64,000 nt of DNA from Streptomyces sp. NBC_01298 (GTDB lineage: Bacteria > Actinomycetota > Actinomycetes > Streptomycetales > Streptomycetaceae). Made by a program: the position numbers and the translations under genes. The stretch spans positions 3,658,001 to 3,722,000 of the forward strand of contig NZ_CP108414.1 in NCBI RefSeq assembly GCF_035978755.1, given 5' to 3'. The notes under the pieces were generated by a model, which searched no databases, was not told the DNA's origin, and saw nothing but the letters and a program-made list of their open reading frames with translations. Below are positions 1-9,764 of this stretch, in pieces; position 1 is the first letter of the stretch; every line of letters begins with the position of its first letter.

Positions 1-1493
1 CGGTGGAGAAGCAGCACGCCAAGGGCAAGCTGACGGCGCGTGAGCGGGTGGCCCTGCTGCTGGACGAGGGGTCCTTCGTCGAGCTGGACGAGTTCGCCCG
101 GCACCGGTCGACGAACTTCGGGCTGGAGAAGACCCGGCCGTACGGCGACGGCGTCGTCACCGGCTACGGGACCGTCGACGGGCGGCCCGTCGCCCTGTTC
201 TCGCAGGACTTCACCGTCTTCGGCGGGGCCCTCGGCGAGGTCTACGGCCAGAAGATCATGAAGGTGATGGACTTCGCGCTGAAGACCGGCTGCCCGCTGA
301 TCGGCATCAACGACTCCGGCGGCGCCCGCATCCAGGAGGGCGTCAGCGCGCTGGGCATGTACGGCGAGATCTTCCGCCGCAACGTCCACGCCTCCGGCGT
401 GATCCCGCAGATCAGCCTGGTCGTCGGCCCCTGCGCCGGCGGGGCCGTGTACTCCCCCGCCATCACCGACTTCACGGTCATGGTCGACCAGACCTCGCAC
501 ATGTTCATCACCGGCCCGGACGTCATCAAGACCGTCACCGGCGAGGACGTCGGCTTCGAGGAGCTGGGCGGGGCGCGCACGCACAACAGCACGTCCGGCG
601 TCGCGCACCACATGGCGGGTGACGAGAAGGACGCCATCGAGTACGTGAAGTCGCTCCTCTCCTACCTCCCGTCGAACAACCTCTCCGAGCCCCCGGCCTT
701 CCCCGAGGAGGCCGACACCGAGGTCTCGGACAGCGACCGCGAGCTCGACACGCTGATCCCGGACAGCGCGAACCAGCCGTACGACATGCACAAGGTGATC
801 GAGCACGTGCTCGACGACGCGGAGTTCCTGGAGACCCAGTCGCTCTTCGCGCCGAACATCCTCACCGGCTTCGGCCGCGTCGAGGGGCATCCGGTCGGGG
901 TCGTCGCCAACCAGCCGATGCAGTTCGCCGGCTGCCTGGACATCGACGCCTCCGAGAAGGCGGCCCGGTTCGTCCGGACCTGCGACGCCTTCAACATCCC
1001 GGTGCTGACCTTCGTCGACGTGCCGGGCTTCCTGCCGGGCACCGACCAGGAGTACAACGGCATCATCCGGCGCGGCGCCAAGCTGATCTACGCGTACGCC
1101 GAGGCGACCGTCCCCCTGATCACCGTCATCACGCGCAAGGCCTTCGGCGGTGCCTACGATGTGATGGGCTCCAAGCACCTCGGAGCCGACCTGAACCTCG
1201 CGTGGCCGACGGCCCAGATCGCCGTCATGGGCGCGCAGGGCGCGGTCAACATCCTGCACCGCCGGGCGATCGCCGAAGCGGAGGAGGCCGGCACGGCCGA
1301 GGAGACCCGGGCGCGGCTCATCACCGAGTACGAGGACGCGCTGCTGAACCCGTACACGGCCGCCGAGCGGGGCTACGTCGACGCGGTGACCATGCCGTCC
1401 GAGACCCGGGCGCACGTGGTCAAGGGGCTGCGGCAGCTGCGCACCAAGCGCGAGTCCCTGCCCCCGAAGAAGCACGGCAACATCCCCCTCTAG
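1..1493 (+). CDS. pccB: Propionyl-CoA carboxylase beta subunit (carboxyltransferase), 5' end outside window
   Basis: Carboxyltransferase subunit of the actinobacterial acyl-CoA carboxylase; it moves the carboxyl group from biotin on the alpha subunit to propionyl-CoA, giving methylmalonyl-CoA. The visible 496 residues carry the crotonase-like halves of the family, with GGARIQEGV, a [16 protein letters not shown] stretch in the first half, and [13 protein letters not shown] then [19 protein letters not shown] in the second. Family members usually have about 30 more residues before the first visible GTG at position 3, so I treat the gene as running in from the left rather than starting there. 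The epsilon subunit follows after 26 bases and accA2 lies 2.2 kb further on, which supports a PccB/AccE/AccA2 complex. Confidence 0.95.
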   Translation, partial: VEKQHAKGKLTARERVALLLDEGSFVELDEFARHRSTNFGLEKTRPYGDGVVTGYGTVDGRPVALFSQDFTVFGGALGEVYGQKIMKVMDFALKTGCPLIGINDSGGARIQEGVSALGMYGEIFRRNVHASGVIPQISLVVGPCAGGAVYSPAITDFTVMVDQTSHMFITGPDVIKTVTGEDVGFEELGGARTHNSTSGVAHHMAGDEKDAIEYVKSLLSYLPSNNLSEPPAFPEEADTEVSDSDRELDTLIPDSANQPYDMHKVIEHVLDDAEFLETQSLFAPNILTGFGRVEGHPVGVVANQPMQFAGCLDIDASEKAARFVRTCDAFNIPVLTFVDVPGFLPGTDQEYNGIIRRGAKLIYAYAEATVPLITVITRKAFGGAYDVMGSKHLGADLNLAWPTAQIAVMGAQGAVNILHRRAIAEAEEAGTAEETRARLITEYEDALLNPYTAAERGYVDAVTMPSETRAHVVKGLRQLRTKRESLPPKKHGNIPL

Positions 1494-1519
1494 GACGCTA
1501 GACGCTAGGAGGCAGTCCC

Positions 1520-1729
1520 GTGGTGATCAAGGTCGTCAAGGGGAACCCGACCCCGGAGGAGCTGGCCGCCGCACTGGCGGTGGTCCGAGCGCGCGCGGCG
1601 GCCCTCGCGTCGGAGCCGGCGGGCGCGGAGCGGGTGACCGACGCGTGGGCGGCACCGGGCCGGGTGGCCCGGCGGACCCTGCCGCGTCCCGGACCGGGCG
1701 CGTGGGGCCGTACGTACTGGCCAGCGTAG
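1520..1729 (+). CDS. pccE: Acyl-CoA carboxylase epsilon subunit
   Basis: Small accessory subunit of the actinobacterial acyl-CoA carboxylase; in this family it binds the beta subunit and raises activity of the complex. The 69-residue product begins with the typical VIKVVKGNPTPEELAAAL epsilon signature, then a low-complexity Ala/Pro/Gly segment, and ends in a basic and aromatic tail. An AGGAGG ribosome site at 1507-1512 points to one of two adjacent GTG codons (1520 or 1523). It lies directly after pccB and is probably cotranscribed. Confidence 0.9.
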   Translation: MVIKVVKGNPTPEELAAALAVVRARAAALASEPAGAERVTDAWAAPGRVARRTLPRPGPGAWGRTYWPA

Positions 1730-1795
1730 ATGTGGTCGTAGGCGCGGTCGCGTCGTCGTAGGCGCGGCCGCGGATGAAGATGGCGTGAACTGCCC

Positions 1796-1827
1796 GTGGC
1801 GCCTGAGTACCCGTACTCAGGCGCCAC
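1796..1827. promoter_or_regulatory. Perfect inverted repeat, 15-base arms, 2-base spacer
   Basis: GTGGCGCCTGAGTAC (1796-1810) is followed by CC and its exact reverse complement (1813-1827). It lies 67 bases after pccE and 27 bases before the small membrane-protein gene. There is no T-run after it. It could be a repressor operator for the downstream gene or a terminator of pccB-pccE; position and symmetry fit either. Confidence 0.55.
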
Positions 1828-1854
1828 AGGACTGCTCGGGGCCAGGATCGGAGC

Positions 1855-1989
1855 ATGCTCTGGTCAGACCCGAAGAACGAGCCGCCGAAGGACATGCGCG
1901 ATGCCGCGGCGATGGTCCGGCGGATGACGGTGATCGTCGTCATCGCGATGGTCGTCGTGGTGTACGTGCTGGGCGTGGGCGGTTTCTAG
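1855..1989 (+). CDS. Small single-span membrane protein
   Basis: A 44-residue reading frame starting at ATG 1855. The first 23 residues are polar (MLWSDPKNEPPKDMRDAA) and the rest is one hydrophobic span rich in Val, Ile and Met, ending GVGGF. It has no recognisable domain and I assign no function. Its position between pccE and maf, directly after a perfect palindrome, and its sensible layout (polar cytoplasmic head, one transmembrane helix) support a real gene. No strong ribosome site is evident; GGATCGGAG lies just upstream. Confidence 0.6.
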   Translation: MLWSDPKNEPPKDMRDAAAMVRRMTVIVVIAMVVVVYVLGVGGF

Positions 1990-2031
1990 CGCCGCGAGCC
2001 GGGCCCCCGGGCCGCCCCTACGATGGCAGGC

Positions 2032-2640
2032 ATGACTGCTGCCCCCCGCCACGCCCTCGTCCTCGCCTCCGCTTCGCCCGCCCGGCTGAACCTGCTGCGG
2101 CAGGCCGGGCTCGCCCCGCACGTGATCGTGAGCGGCTTCGACGAGGACGCCCTCACCGCCGACTCCCCCTCCGAGCTGGCGCTCGCGCTGGCCGAGGCGA
2201 AGGCGGCCGTCGTGGCGGCCCTGGACGAGGCCGCCGGGGCCCTGGTGATCGGCTGCGACTCCGTGCTGGAGCTGGACGGCGAGGCGCTGGGCAAGCCGGC
2301 GGACGCCGAGGAGGCCACGGCCCGCTGGAAGTCGATGCGCGGGCGCGCCGGGGTGCTGCGCACCGGGCACTGCGTGATCGACACGGCGAGCGGCCGACGG
2401 GTTTCGGCCACGGCGTCGACGACGGTCCGCTTCGGCGAGCCGACGGACGCGGAGGTGGCGGCGTACGTGGCGAGCGGGGAACCGCTGCACGTGGCGGGGG
2501 CGTTCACCCTGGACGGGCTGTCGGCCCCGTTCATCGAGGGGATCGACGGGGATCACGGCAATGTGATCGGGATCTCCATGCCGCTGCTGCGCTCGCTGCT
2601 GGCGGAACTGGGCGTGTCCATCACGGACTTGTGGGCTTGA
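2032..2640 (+). CDS. maf: Maf-family nucleoside triphosphate pyrophosphatase
   Basis: Maf-like house-cleaning pyrophosphatase that hydrolyses non-canonical or modified nucleoside triphosphates to monophosphates in the cytoplasm. The start [18 protein letters not shown] is the Maf signature, followed by [16 protein letters not shown] with the catalytic Asp, and a conserved [17 protein letters not shown] near the C terminus. About 202 residues, normal for the family. Two starts are possible, ATG 2023 and ATG 2032; I prefer 2032 because homologs typically begin MTA, but neither has a well-spaced ribosome site. The 3' end overlaps the convergent gene by 20 bases. Confidence 0.92.
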   Translation: MTAAPRHALVLASASPARLNLLRQAGLAPHVIVSGFDEDALTADSPSELALALAEAKAAVVAALDEAAGALVIGCDSVLELDGEALGKPADAEEATARWKSMRGRAGVLRTGHCVIDTASGRRVSATASTTVRFGEPTDAEVAAYVASGEPLHVAGAFTLDGLSAPFIEGIDGDHGNVIGISMPLLRSLLAELGVSITDLWA

Positions 2641-3268
2641 TCTCCCCGATCTTGCCGAAGTCCCCGAAGTCCGCGAGCGGGTGGCCCGGCGGCGGCGCGT
2701 CCTGGACGTCCGCGTCACCATCGGGAGCGCCGTGGGGGCCATTCGGCCCACCCGGGCCTCCGAAGCCGTCCAGGGGACCGCTGGAGCCCGCCGCGGGGCC
2801 GCCCGCGCCGTTGCCGGCCCCACCCGCACCCTTGGCCCCGTAGAGGGTCAGGCTCAGCACCAGCAGGCAGAGAATCAGCATCATCACCGCGAAGGCGCCC
2901 CAGCCCACCAGGCCGACGACGAGGGCGCCGAGCAGTCCGTGGGTGACGGCGGCGCCGACGAGGAGCACGCGCGCGAAGGCGCCCGGGGCCCGGTCGCGGA
3001 TCGCGGCGAGGGCGAGGAACACCGCACAGGCGAGCAGGAACCCGGCCATGCCGGCGCCCAGCGCGTAGGTTGCCTTGGACATGACATCCGGATCGGCGCC
3101 CGCGATGGACATCGACTGGTTCTCGGTGGTCCGGCCCAGGACGAGGTGCACGAAGCCGAGCACCGCCGCCTCCACGACGAGCACGACCGCGGTCGCTCCG
3201 GCCACGGATCTCCGCAGCACCACGCCACCCACGCCACCCACACCAGCCACGACGCCCCCACCCCGCAT
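2621..3268 (-). CDS. Hypothetical four-span membrane protein
   Basis: About 215 residues. Four hydrophobic segments can be seen: one near the N terminus ([18 protein letters not shown]), a second around residues 70-90, a third ([18 protein letters not shown]) and a fourth ([18 protein letters not shown]). The tail of about 65 residues is rich in Gly, Pro and Asp and is probably cytoplasmic and disordered. No known domain is recognised. Starts at ATG 3268 or TTG 3274. The gene is convergent with maf (20-base overlap) and divergent from accA2 across a long intergenic region. Confidence 0.75.
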   Translation of the reverse strand: MRGGGVVAGVGGVGGVVLRRSVAGATAVVLVVEAAVLGFVHLVLGRTTENQSMSIAGADPDVMSKATYALGAGMAGFLLACAVFLALAAIRDRAPGAFARVLLVGAAVTHGLLGALVVGLVGWGAFAVMMLILCLLVLSLTLYGAKGAGGAGNGAGGPAAGSSGPLDGFGGPGGPNGPHGAPDGDADVQDAPPPGHPLADFGDFGKIGEIKPTSP

Positions 3269-3659
3269 GCACAAGCCCGTTCGACGCCCTGGAGGCTACT
3301 AACGGGTAAACCTTGGTACAAGGGGCCGGTGCCGCTTCGTTACGGTCGGGCCGCCGCACGGCGACGACACGGCGGCCACACGACGGCGACACGGTGCCCG
3401 CGCAGGGAATCGGGTGGGCCGTTCGTAGGGATTCGACAAAGAATCACCCCGGCCCGCTGACCCGGGGAACAGAGACCCCGGACACACGGCAGGGTTACTG
3501 TGCAGTCGGGGATCCCCCTGACATGGGGCGCCACAGGGGCTTTCTCGACCCGGGATCGACTCGGATCACAGTCCGTGTGGGCAAGGTCACCACCGGGGAA
3601 GGGTCGAAAGGCCGTGTGGGCTGTCCCTAAACTCAGCTTGTTTCAAGGAGGGAGCCATC
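3269..3659. other. Long divergent intergenic region upstream of accA2
   Basis: About 390 bases without a convincing gene, between a leftward membrane-protein gene and rightward accA2. An AAGGAGGGAG ribosome site lies at 3644-3653 and a TAAACT hexamer at 3628-3633 could be a -10 element, which would give a short leader. The rest is GC-rich with several short inverted repeats. I cannot assign further promoters with confidence. Confidence 0.45.
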
Positions 3660-5414
3660 GTGCGCAAGGTGCTCATCGCCAACCGTGGCGAAATCGCAGT
3701 CCGCGTTGCTCGGGCCTGCCGGGATGCCGGGATCGCGAGCGTAGCCGTCTACGCCGACCCGGACCGGGACGCTCTGCACGTCCGCGCGGCCGACGAAGCT
3801 TTCGCGTTGGGCGGTGACACCCCGGCCGCCAGCTACTTGGACATGTCCAAGATCCTGCAGGCCGCAGCCGATTCCGGTGCGGACGCCATCCATCCCGGAT
3901 ACGGCTTCCTCTCCGAGAACGCCGAATTCGCGCAGGCCGTCATCGACGCGGGTCTGACCTGGATCGGCCCGCCGCCGCAGGCGATCCGCGACCTCGGCGA
4001 CAAGGTCGCCGCCCGCCACATCGCGCTGCGCGCCGGCGCGCCCCTGGTCGCCGGTACGCCGGACCCGGTCTCCGGGTCGGACGAGGTCGTCGCGTTCGCC
4101 AAGGAGCACGGCCTGCCCATCGCGATCAAGGCCGCCTTCGGCGGCGGCGGCCGCGGCCTGAAGGTCGCCCGCAACCTCGAAGAGGTCCCCGAGCTCTACG
4201 ACTCCGCCGTCCGCGAGGCCGTCGCCGCCTTCGGCCGCGGCGAGTGCTTCGTCGAGCAGTACCTCGACAAGCCGCGTCACGTGGAGACCCAGTGCCTGGC
4301 CGACTCCCACGGCAACGTGGTCGTCGTCTCCACCCGCGACTGCTCGCTCCAGCGCCGCCACCAGAAGCTGGTGGAGGAGGCGCCCGCGCCGTTCCTGACG
4401 GAAGCCCAGAACGCCGAGCTCTACGCGGCGTCGAAGGCCATCCTGAAGGAAGCCGGCTACGTCGGCGCCGGCACCGTCGAGTTCCTCGTCTCCGCCGACG
4501 GCCTGATCTCCTTCCTCGAGGTCAACACCCGCCTCCAGGTCGAGCACCCGGTCACCGAAGAGGTCACCGGCATCGACCTGGTCCGCGAAATGTTCCGCAT
4601 CGCCGACGGCGAGGAGCTCGGTTACGGGGACCCGGTCCTGCGCGGCCACTCCTTCGAGTTCCGCATCAACGGCGAAGACCCGGGCCGCGGCTTCCTGCCG
4701 GCGCCGGGCACCGTCACCAAGTTCGCCGCCCCGACCGGTCCGGGCGTGCGCCTGGACGCGGGCGTCGAGTCCGGCTCGGTCATCGGACCCGCCTGGGACT
4801 CCCTCCTCGCCAAGCTCATCGTTACGGGTGCCACGCGCGAGCAGGCCCTGCAGCGGGCGGCGCGCGCGCTCGCCGAGTTCGAGGTCGAGGGCATGGCCAC
4901 CGCCATTCCCTTCCACCGTGCGGTCGTCGTGGACCCGGCCTTCACCGCGAACCCGTTCACGATCCACACCCGGTGGATCGAGACCGAGTTCGTCAACGAG
5001 ATCCCCGCGTTCGTGGTCCCCGCCGCGGAAGACTCCGAGGACGAGCCCGGCCGCGAGACCGTGGTCGTCGAGGTCGGCGGCAAGCGCCTGGAAGTCTCCC
5101 TCCCGTCCTCGCTGGGCATGACCCTGGCCCGCACGGCGGCCGCGGGCGGCGCGAAGCCCAAGCGCCGCGCGGCCAAGAAGTCCGGCCCGGCCGCTTCCGG
5201 CGACACCCTCGCCTCGCCCATGCAGGGCACGATCGTGAAGGTCGCGGTCGAGGAGGGCCAGCAGGTCAACGAGGGCGACCTGATCGTCGTCCTCGAAGCC
5301 ATGAAGATGGAACAGCCGCTGAACGCGCACCGCTCGGGCACGATCGTGGGCCTCGCGGCGGAGGTCGGCGCCTCCCTCACCTCGGGCGCGCCCATCTGCG
5401 AGATCAAGGACTGA
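3660..5414 (+). CDS. accA2: Acyl-CoA carboxylase alpha subunit (biotin carboxylase plus biotin carrier)
   Basis: Shared alpha subunit of acetyl/propionyl-CoA carboxylases: the N-terminal biotin carboxylase domain carboxylates biotin using ATP and bicarbonate, and the C-terminal carrier domain presents it to the beta subunit. Visible features are [19 protein letters not shown] at the start, the Gly-rich ATP-grasp loop [10 protein letters not shown] near residue 160, [18 protein letters not shown] near 290, and the biotinylation motif EAMKM with Lys549. At 584 residues it has the size of S. coelicolor AccA2. GTG 3660 has an excellent AAGGAGGGAG ribosome site. Its nearness to pccB and pccE fits a propionyl-CoA carboxylase complex. 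Confidence 0.95.
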   Translation: MRKVLIANRGEIAVRVARACRDAGIASVAVYADPDRDALHVRAADEAFALGGDTPAASYLDMSKILQAAADSGADAIHPGYGFLSENAEFAQAVIDAGLTWIGPPPQAIRDLGDKVAARHIALRAGAPLVAGTPDPVSGSDEVVAFAKEHGLPIAIKAAFGGGGRGLKVARNLEEVPELYDSAVREAVAAFGRGECFVEQYLDKPRHVETQCLADSHGNVVVVSTRDCSLQRRHQKLVEEAPAPFLTEAQNAELYAASKAILKEAGYVGAGTVEFLVSADGLISFLEVNTRLQVEHPVTEEVTGIDLVREMFRIADGEELGYGDPVLRGHSFEFRINGEDPGRGFLPAPGTVTKFAAPTGPGVRLDAGVESGSVIGPAWDSLLAKLIVTGATREQALQRAARALAEFEVEGMATAIPFHRAVVVDPAFTANPFTIHTRWIETEFVNEIPAFVVPAAEDSEDEPGRETVVVEVGGKRLEVSLPSSLGMTLARTAAAGGAKPKRRAAKKSGPAASGDTLASPMQGTIVKVAVEEGQQVNEGDLIVVLEAMKMEQPLNAHRSGTIVGLAAEVGASLTSGAPICEIKD

Positions 5415-5454
5415 CGTCCTTGGCCGGGGGTCCGGGGCCGCGCCCCGGACCCCA

Positions 5455-5508
5455 CGCCTCAATCGCCTGCGGGGCTGGACATGTCCAGCCCCGCAGGCGA
5501 TTGAGGCG
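5455..5508. terminator. 54-base perfect palindrome between convergent genes
   Basis: Two 27-base arms meet with no spacer at 5481/5482; the left arm begins CGCCTCAATCGCCTGC and the right arm ends in its complement. A second inverted repeat (GGTCCGGGGC...GCCCCGGACC) lies just before it at about 5429-5451. The location between the stops of accA2 and the DeoR gene suggests a two-way terminator. The sequence resembles an intergenic repeat that I recall as common in Streptomyces genomes. Confidence 0.75.
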
Positions 5509-5531
5509 ATCTTCTACGGTGCCGCGCCCGG

Positions 5532-6482
5532 CTAACGGCGCCGCATGTCCGCGACCCGCGCCCGCTCCGCCTGCTGCTCGTGCAACGGCGGCGCCGCACT
5601 GCGCAGCTGGGCCGTCGGGCCACCCCGGCGCTGGACCGGCAGCGGAGACTCCCGGCGCGGGCGGCGCCCGGCCATCGACTCCCCGCCACCGGAGGCACCC
5701 GCGGACCCGGCGACGGTGATCTGCACGCCCTGGTCCGCCAGCGCCTGCAGCTCCGCACCGGCCCGGTCGTCGTGCGGCGGCGGCTCGTCCGTCACCAGCC
5801 GGGTGATCACATCGGTCGGCACGGTCTGGAACATGGTGTCCGTCCCGAGCTTCGTGTGGTCGGCCAGGACCACCACCTCCGCCGCGGCCTGCACCAGCGC
5901 CCGGTCCACGCTCGCGGAGAGCATGTTGGAGGTGGACAGCCCGCGCTCGGCGGTGAGACCACTGCCGGACAGGAAGGCCCGCGAGACCCGCAGCCCCTGG
6001 AGGGACTGCTCGGCACCGCTGCCGACCAGCGCGTAGTTGGATCCGCGCAGGGTTCCGCCCGTCATCACCACCTCCACCCGGTTCGCATGGGCCAGCGCCT
6101 GTGCGACGAGCAGCGAGTTGGTGACGACGGTGAGTCCGGGCACCCGGGCGAGCCGGCGGGCCAGCTCCTGGGTGGTGGTGCCGGCGCCGACGACCACGGC
6201 CTCGCCTTCTTCGACGAGTCCGGCCGCGACATCGGCGATGGCGGTCTTCTCCGCCGTCGCGAGATGGGACTTTTGCGGAAAGCCGGATTCACGCGTGAAA
6301 CCGCCCGGCAGTACCGCACCGCCGTGCCGGCGGTCGAGGAGTCCTTCTGCCTCCAGTGCCCGCACGTCCCGCCGTACGGTCACTTCGGAGGTCTGGACGA
6401 CGCGGGCGAGCTCCCGGAGCGAAACAGCTCCGTTGGCCCGCACCATTTCGAGGATCAATTGGCGACGTTCTGCAGCGAACAC
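5532..6482 (-). CDS. DeoR-family transcriptional regulator
   Basis: Repressor-type regulator with an N-terminal helix-turn-helix (RRQLILEMVRANGAVSLREL, then SEVTVRRDVRALEAEGLL) and a C-terminal sugar-phosphate-sensing domain (VVVGAGTTTQELARRL, VVLADHTKLG with the conserved Asp and Lys). 316 residues; the last 60 or so are a Gly/Arg-rich extension beyond the usual 250-260 residues. Starts at GTG 6482. DeoR proteins usually respond to phosphorylated sugars. With nucleoside-breakdown genes nearby it is a plausible regulator of the CTACGCGCGTAG operators in this window, but its own promoter shows no clear copy, so this is only inference. Confidence 0.9.
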   Translation of the reverse strand: MFAAERRQLILEMVRANGAVSLRELARVVQTSEVTVRRDVRALEAEGLLDRRHGGAVLPGGFTRESGFPQKSHLATAEKTAIADVAAGLVEEGEAVVVGAGTTTQELARRLARVPGLTVVTNSLLVAQALAHANRVEVVMTGGTLRGSNYALVGSGAEQSLQGLRVSRAFLSGSGLTAERGLSTSNMLSASVDRALVQAAAEVVVLADHTKLGTDTMFQTVPTDVITRLVTDEPPPHDDRAGAELQALADQGVQITVAGSAGASGGGESMAGRRPRRESPLPVQRRGGPTAQLRSAAPPLHEQQAERARVADMRRR

Positions 6483-6577
6483 GAAACTGACAGTAACCCG
6501 GGTGACCGTCTGCTTTCAGCTCCTTGCGCCGGAATTCCGAAGTTGTCCATACAGTGGGGCAGTTAGTGGTATACGCG

Positions 6578-6612
6578 GTCGGCCCGCCGCGCACTTGCTC
6601 CGCGACGGGCCG
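6578..6612 (-). terminator. Hairpin downstream of the lpdA-like gene
   Basis: GTCGGCCCG (6578-6586) pairs perfectly with CGGGCCGAC (6604-6612) around a 17-base loop; a smaller hairpin GCCCTT/AAGGGC lies nearer the gene at 6626-6643. Both fall between the stop of the leftward flavoprotein gene (6658) and the start of the DeoR gene, so they probably terminate the former. Confidence 0.45.
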
Positions 6613-6657
6613 ACCATCCACTCCAAAGCCCTTGCACACAAGGGCCGTTATCGGTAT

Positions 6658-8097
6658 TTACGCCTCGTCGCCGGACTTCCGCGTGTGCAGCTGGCGGGCG
6701 ACTTCGGCGATCGAACCGGACAGCGAGGGGTACACGGTGAACGCGTTTGCGATCTGCTCGACCGTCAGGTTGTTGTCGACGGCGATCGAGATCGGGTGGA
6801 TGAGCTCGCTCGCGCGCGGGGAGACGACCACGCCGCCCACGACGATCCCGGTGCCGGGCCGGCAGAACATCTTCACGAAGCCGTCCCGGATGCCCTGCAT
6901 CTTGGCGCGCGGGTTGCGCAGCAGCGGGAGCTTCACGACCCGGGCGTCGATCTTGCCGGAGTCCACGTCGGCCTGGGTGTAGCCGACGGTGGCGATCTCG
7001 GGGTCGGTGAAGACGTTCGAGGAGACCGTCTTCAGGTTCAGCGGGGCCACCGCGTCGCCGAGGAAGTGGTACATCGCGATGCGCCCCTGCATGGCGGCCA
7101 CCGAGGCCAGCGCGAAGACGCCGGTCACGTCGCCGGCCGCGTACACGCCGGGCGAGGAGGTGCGGGAGACCTTGTCGGTCCAGATGTGCCCGGACTCCTT
7201 GAGCTTGACCCCGGACTCCTCCAGGTTCATGTTGCTCGTGTTCGGGATCGCGCCGACCGCCATCAGGCAGTGCGTGCCGGTGATGACCCGGCCGTCGGAA
7301 AGGGTGACCTCGACCCGGTCGCCCACCCGCTTGGCGGACTCGGCGCGGGAGCGGCCGATGACGTTCATGCCGCGGCGCCGGAAGACGTCCTCCAGCACGG
7401 CGGCGGCGTCCGGGTCCTCGCCGGGGAGCACCCGGTCGCGGGAGGACACGAGGGTCACCCGGGAGCCGAGGGCCTGGTACGCGCCGGCGAACTCGGCGCC
7501 GGTCACGCCGGAGCCGACCACGATGAGCTCCTCGGGGAGCTCTTCGAGGTCGTAGACCTGGGTCCAGTTCAGGATCCGCTCGCCGTCGGGCATCGCGTCG
7601 GGGATCTCGCGGGGGTGGCCGCCGGTCGCGATGAGCACGGCGTCGGCGGTGAGGATCGTCTCCGAACCGTCGGCGGCGGTGACGATGACGTCCCGCGTGC
7701 CGTCGATGCCCTGCGGGCCGCCGAGCTTGGCGCGGCCCCGTACGACGCGGGCGCCGGCCCGGGTGACCGAGGCGGTGATGTCGTGGGACTGGGCGAGCGC
7801 GAGGCGCTTGACGCGCCGGTTCACCTTGCCGAGGTCCACGCCGACGACGCGCGCGGCCTGCTCGATGTGCGGGGTGTCGTCCGCGACGACGATGCCGAGT
7901 TCCTCGTACGACGAGTCGAAGGTCGTCATGACCTCGGCGGTCGCGATGAGAGTCTTGGAGGGCACGCAGTCGGTGAGCACCGAAGCGCCGCCCAGACCGT
8001 CGCAGTCCACGACGGTCACCTCCGCGCCGAGCTGGGCCCCCACGAGGGCCGCCTCATACCCGCCGGGTCCGCCGCCGATGATCACGATCCGGGTCAC
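6658..8097 (-). CDS. NAD(P)H-quinone dehydrogenase / LpdA-like flavoprotein disulfide reductase
   Basis: FAD-dependent pyridine-nucleotide oxidoreductase of 479 residues. The N terminus [20 protein letters not shown] is the FAD-binding GxGxxG fold, [16 protein letters not shown] (about residue 190) is the NAD(P)H-binding fold, and [21 protein letters not shown] (about 320) is the second FAD motif. The redox site reads [15 protein letters not shown]: only the second Cys of the usual CxxxxC pair remains, as in mycobacterial LpdA, which reduces quinones rather than lipoamide. So I call a quinone reductase-type enzyme and not the E3 subunit of a dehydrogenase complex. Starts at GTG 8097. Confidence 0.88.
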   Translation of the reverse strand: MTRIVIIGGGPGGYEAALVGAQLGAEVTVVDCDGLGGASVLTDCVPSKTLIATAEVMTTFDSSYEELGIVVADDTPHIEQAARVVGVDLGKVNRRVKRLALAQSHDITASVTRAGARVVRGRAKLGGPQGIDGTRDVIVTAADGSETILTADAVLIATGGHPREIPDAMPDGERILNWTQVYDLEELPEELIVVGSGVTGAEFAGAYQALGSRVTLVSSRDRVLPGEDPDAAAVLEDVFRRRGMNVIGRSRAESAKRVGDRVEVTLSDGRVITGTHCLMAVGAIPNTSNMNLEESGVKLKESGHIWTDKVSRTSSPGVYAAGDVTGVFALASVAAMQGRIAMYHFLGDAVAPLNLKTVSSNVFTDPEIATVGYTQADVDSGKIDARVVKLPLLRNPRAKMQGIRDGFVKMFCRPGTGIVVGGVVVSPRASELIHPISIAVDNNLTVEQIANAFTVYPSLSGSIAEVARQLHTRKSGDEA

Positions 8098-8295
8098 GAA
8101 AACTCCGCCTCACGTCTACCCGGCCGGCTGCCGCCCCGGCCGGGGCTTCCGGGGGGTCTCCCCGGGGGATGCATTCCGTACGTCATTGTCCCGCACGCAT
8201 CAAGGTGCTTCACGCCCGGTCCCACCATCCGGGACGCGGGCCCCGTACGCGGCCGGGAGCGCGGTCGGGCCCGCCCCTCCCGTACCCTCGACCAC

Positions 8296-8733
8296 ATGTC
8301 GCTCTACGCCGCGTACGCCGGCAACCTCGACCCGCGGCTGATGACGCGCCGTGCTCCGCATTCGCCGCTGCGCGGAACGGGCTGGATCAACGACTGGCGG
8401 CTGACCTTCGGCGGCGAGCAGATGGGCTGGGAGGGCGCGCTGGCCACGATCGTCGAAGCGCCGCGCCACCAGGTCTTCGTCGCGCTGTACGACGTGGCCC
8501 CGCTCGACGAGGACTCCATGGACCGGTGGGAGGGCGTCGGGCTCGACATCTACCGCCGGATGCGGGTGCGCGTGCACACGCTGGACGGCGAGGAAGCGGC
8601 CTGGGTGTACGTCCTCAACGGCTACGAGGGCGGCCTGCCCTCGGCCCGCTACCTGGGCGAACTCGCCGACGCGGCGGAATCCGCGGGCGCCCCGCACGAC
8701 TACGTGATGGAACTGCGCAAGCGGCCCTGCTGA
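8296..8733 (+). CDS. Gamma-glutamylcyclotransferase-like protein
   Basis: 145-residue protein of the GGCT/AIG2-like fold. It begins [15 protein letters not shown], the family pattern of a Tyr-rich N-terminal strand with Gly-Asn, and contains the conserved [17 protein letters not shown] and Y(R)RM(R)VRVHTLDG segments. Family members cyclise gamma-glutamyl compounds or act on related amines; the substrate here cannot be told. ATG 8296 follows a GC-rich leader. It stands alone between divergent lpdA and the PNP operon. Confidence 0.8.
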   Translation: MSLYAAYAGNLDPRLMTRRAPHSPLRGTGWINDWRLTFGGEQMGWEGALATIVEAPRHQVFVALYDVAPLDEDSMDRWEGVGLDIYRRMRVRVHTLDGEEAAWVYVLNGYEGGLPSARYLGELADAAESAGAPHDYVMELRKRPC

Positions 8734-8742
8734 CACCCCCTG

Positions 8743-8798
8743 CCGGCACCGCCCTTCCGGCACCGCCCTTCTGGCACCGCCCTTCCGGTACCGCCCTT
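8743..8798. repeat. Four tandem copies of a 14-base unit
   Basis: CCGGCACCGCCCTT is repeated four times in a row, the third and fourth copies each with one change (CTGG, CCGGTA). It starts 10 bases after the cyclotransferase stop codon. It looks like slippage-prone intergenic DNA without other signals. Confidence 0.8.
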
Positions 8799-8890
8799 CT
8801 AAAAGCCGGCCCCAGGACGCGCCCGCGCCGCGCCGGGACAATTCGTCGGAAACGACAAGGCAACGATCCGAACACCGTGAGCTGCGCCAT

Positions 8891-8902
8891 CTACGCGCGT
8901 AG
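8891..8902. promoter_or_regulatory. Nucleoside-regulon operator CTACGCGCGTAG, copy 1 (PNP)
   Basis: A 12-base perfect palindrome 25 bases before the PNP start. It is followed by a second short hairpin (GAAGAGCG/CGCTCTTC, 8905-8924). TACGCT at 8915-8920 is placed as a -10 element would be for a transcript starting at or next to the GTG, so the operator would cover the -35 region. Identical or near-identical copies precede five other nucleoside genes in this window. Confidence 0.8.
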
Positions 8903-8927
8903 GCGAAGAGCGGCTACGCTCTTCCGC

Positions 8928-9734
8928 GTGAACGCATCTGTTACCGACCCCTTCGCCGCCGCCGACGCCGCCGCCGCCCGCCTGCGCGAGCTCACCGGCG
9001 CCGAGACCCACGATGTCGCCCTCGTGATGGGCTCCGGCTGGGCCCCCGCCGCGGAGGCGCTCGGCGCGCCCGAGGCCGAGTTCCCGGTCACCGAGCTGCC
9101 CGGCTTCCCGCCCCCCGCCGTCGAGGGCCACGGCGGCAAGATCCGCTCGTACAAGATCGGCGAGAAGCGCGCGCTGCTCTTCCTCGGCCGGACCCACTAC
9201 TACGAGGGCCGCGGCGTCGCCGCCGTGGCCCACGGCGTGCGCACGGCCGTCGCCGCCGGCTGCAAGACCATCGTCCTGACCAACGGCTGCGGTGGCCTGC
9301 GCGAGGGCATGAAGCCCGGCCAGCCGGTCCTGATCAGCGACCACCTCAACCTCACGGCCACCTCGCCGATCGTCGGCGCGAACTTCGTGGACCTGACCGA
9401 CCTGTACTCGCCGCGCCTGCGCGCGATGTGCAAGGAGATCGACGAGACCCTCGAAGAGGGCGTCTACGTGCAGTTCCCCGGCCCGCACTACGAGACCCCG
9501 GCCGAGATCAACATGATCCGCGTCATGGGCGCCGACCTGGTCGGCATGTCCACCGTGCTCGAGGCCATCGCCGCCCGCGAGGCCGGCGCCGAGGTGCTCG
9601 GCATCTCGCTGGTCACCAACCTGGCGGCGGGCCTCTCCGGCGAGCCGCTGAACCACGAAGAGGTGCTCCAGGCGGGCCGCGACTCGGCCTCGCGCATGGG
9701 CAAGCTGCTGACCCAGGTCCTCGCCCGGATCTGA
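8928..9734 (+). CDS. Purine nucleoside phosphorylase
   Basis: Cytoplasmic trimeric-type purine nucleoside phosphorylase that splits inosine, guanosine and their deoxy forms with phosphate into base and (deoxy)ribose-1-phosphate. Conserved parts are [16 protein letters not shown] near the start, [16 protein letters not shown] (phosphate/ribose site), [22 protein letters not shown], and the purine site [18 protein letters not shown] followed by [10 protein letters not shown]. 268 residues, normal. GTG 8928 is used; no ribosome site is obvious, so the mRNA may be leaderless. The mutase gene follows 30 bases later, so the sugar-1-phosphate product feeds the next enzyme. Confidence 0.95.
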   Translation: MNASVTDPFAAADAAAARLRELTGAETHDVALVMGSGWAPAAEALGAPEAEFPVTELPGFPPPAVEGHGGKIRSYKIGEKRALLFLGRTHYYEGRGVAAVAHGVRTAVAAGCKTIVLTNGCGGLREGMKPGQPVLISDHLNLTATSPIVGANFVDLTDLYSPRLRAMCKEIDETLEEGVYVQFPGPHYETPAEINMIRVMGADLVGMSTVLEAIAAREAGAEVLGISLVTNLAAGLSGEPLNHEEVLQAGRDSASRMGKLLTQVLARI

Positions 9735-9764
9735 TCGAGCGACCCGACCGACCGACGAGAGGTA

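Noticed and set aside
6540..6600. Operator copy upstream of the DeoR-type gene (GTATACGCGGTC)
   Set aside because: Only TACGCG is shared and the second half is absent, so autoregulation by the same motif is not supported.
6658..8097. Dihydrolipoamide dehydrogenase (E3) of a 2-oxoacid dehydrogenase complex
   Set aside because: The first redox Cys is missing (GGASVLTDC) and no dehydrogenase complex genes are nearby; LpdA-type quinone reductase fits better.
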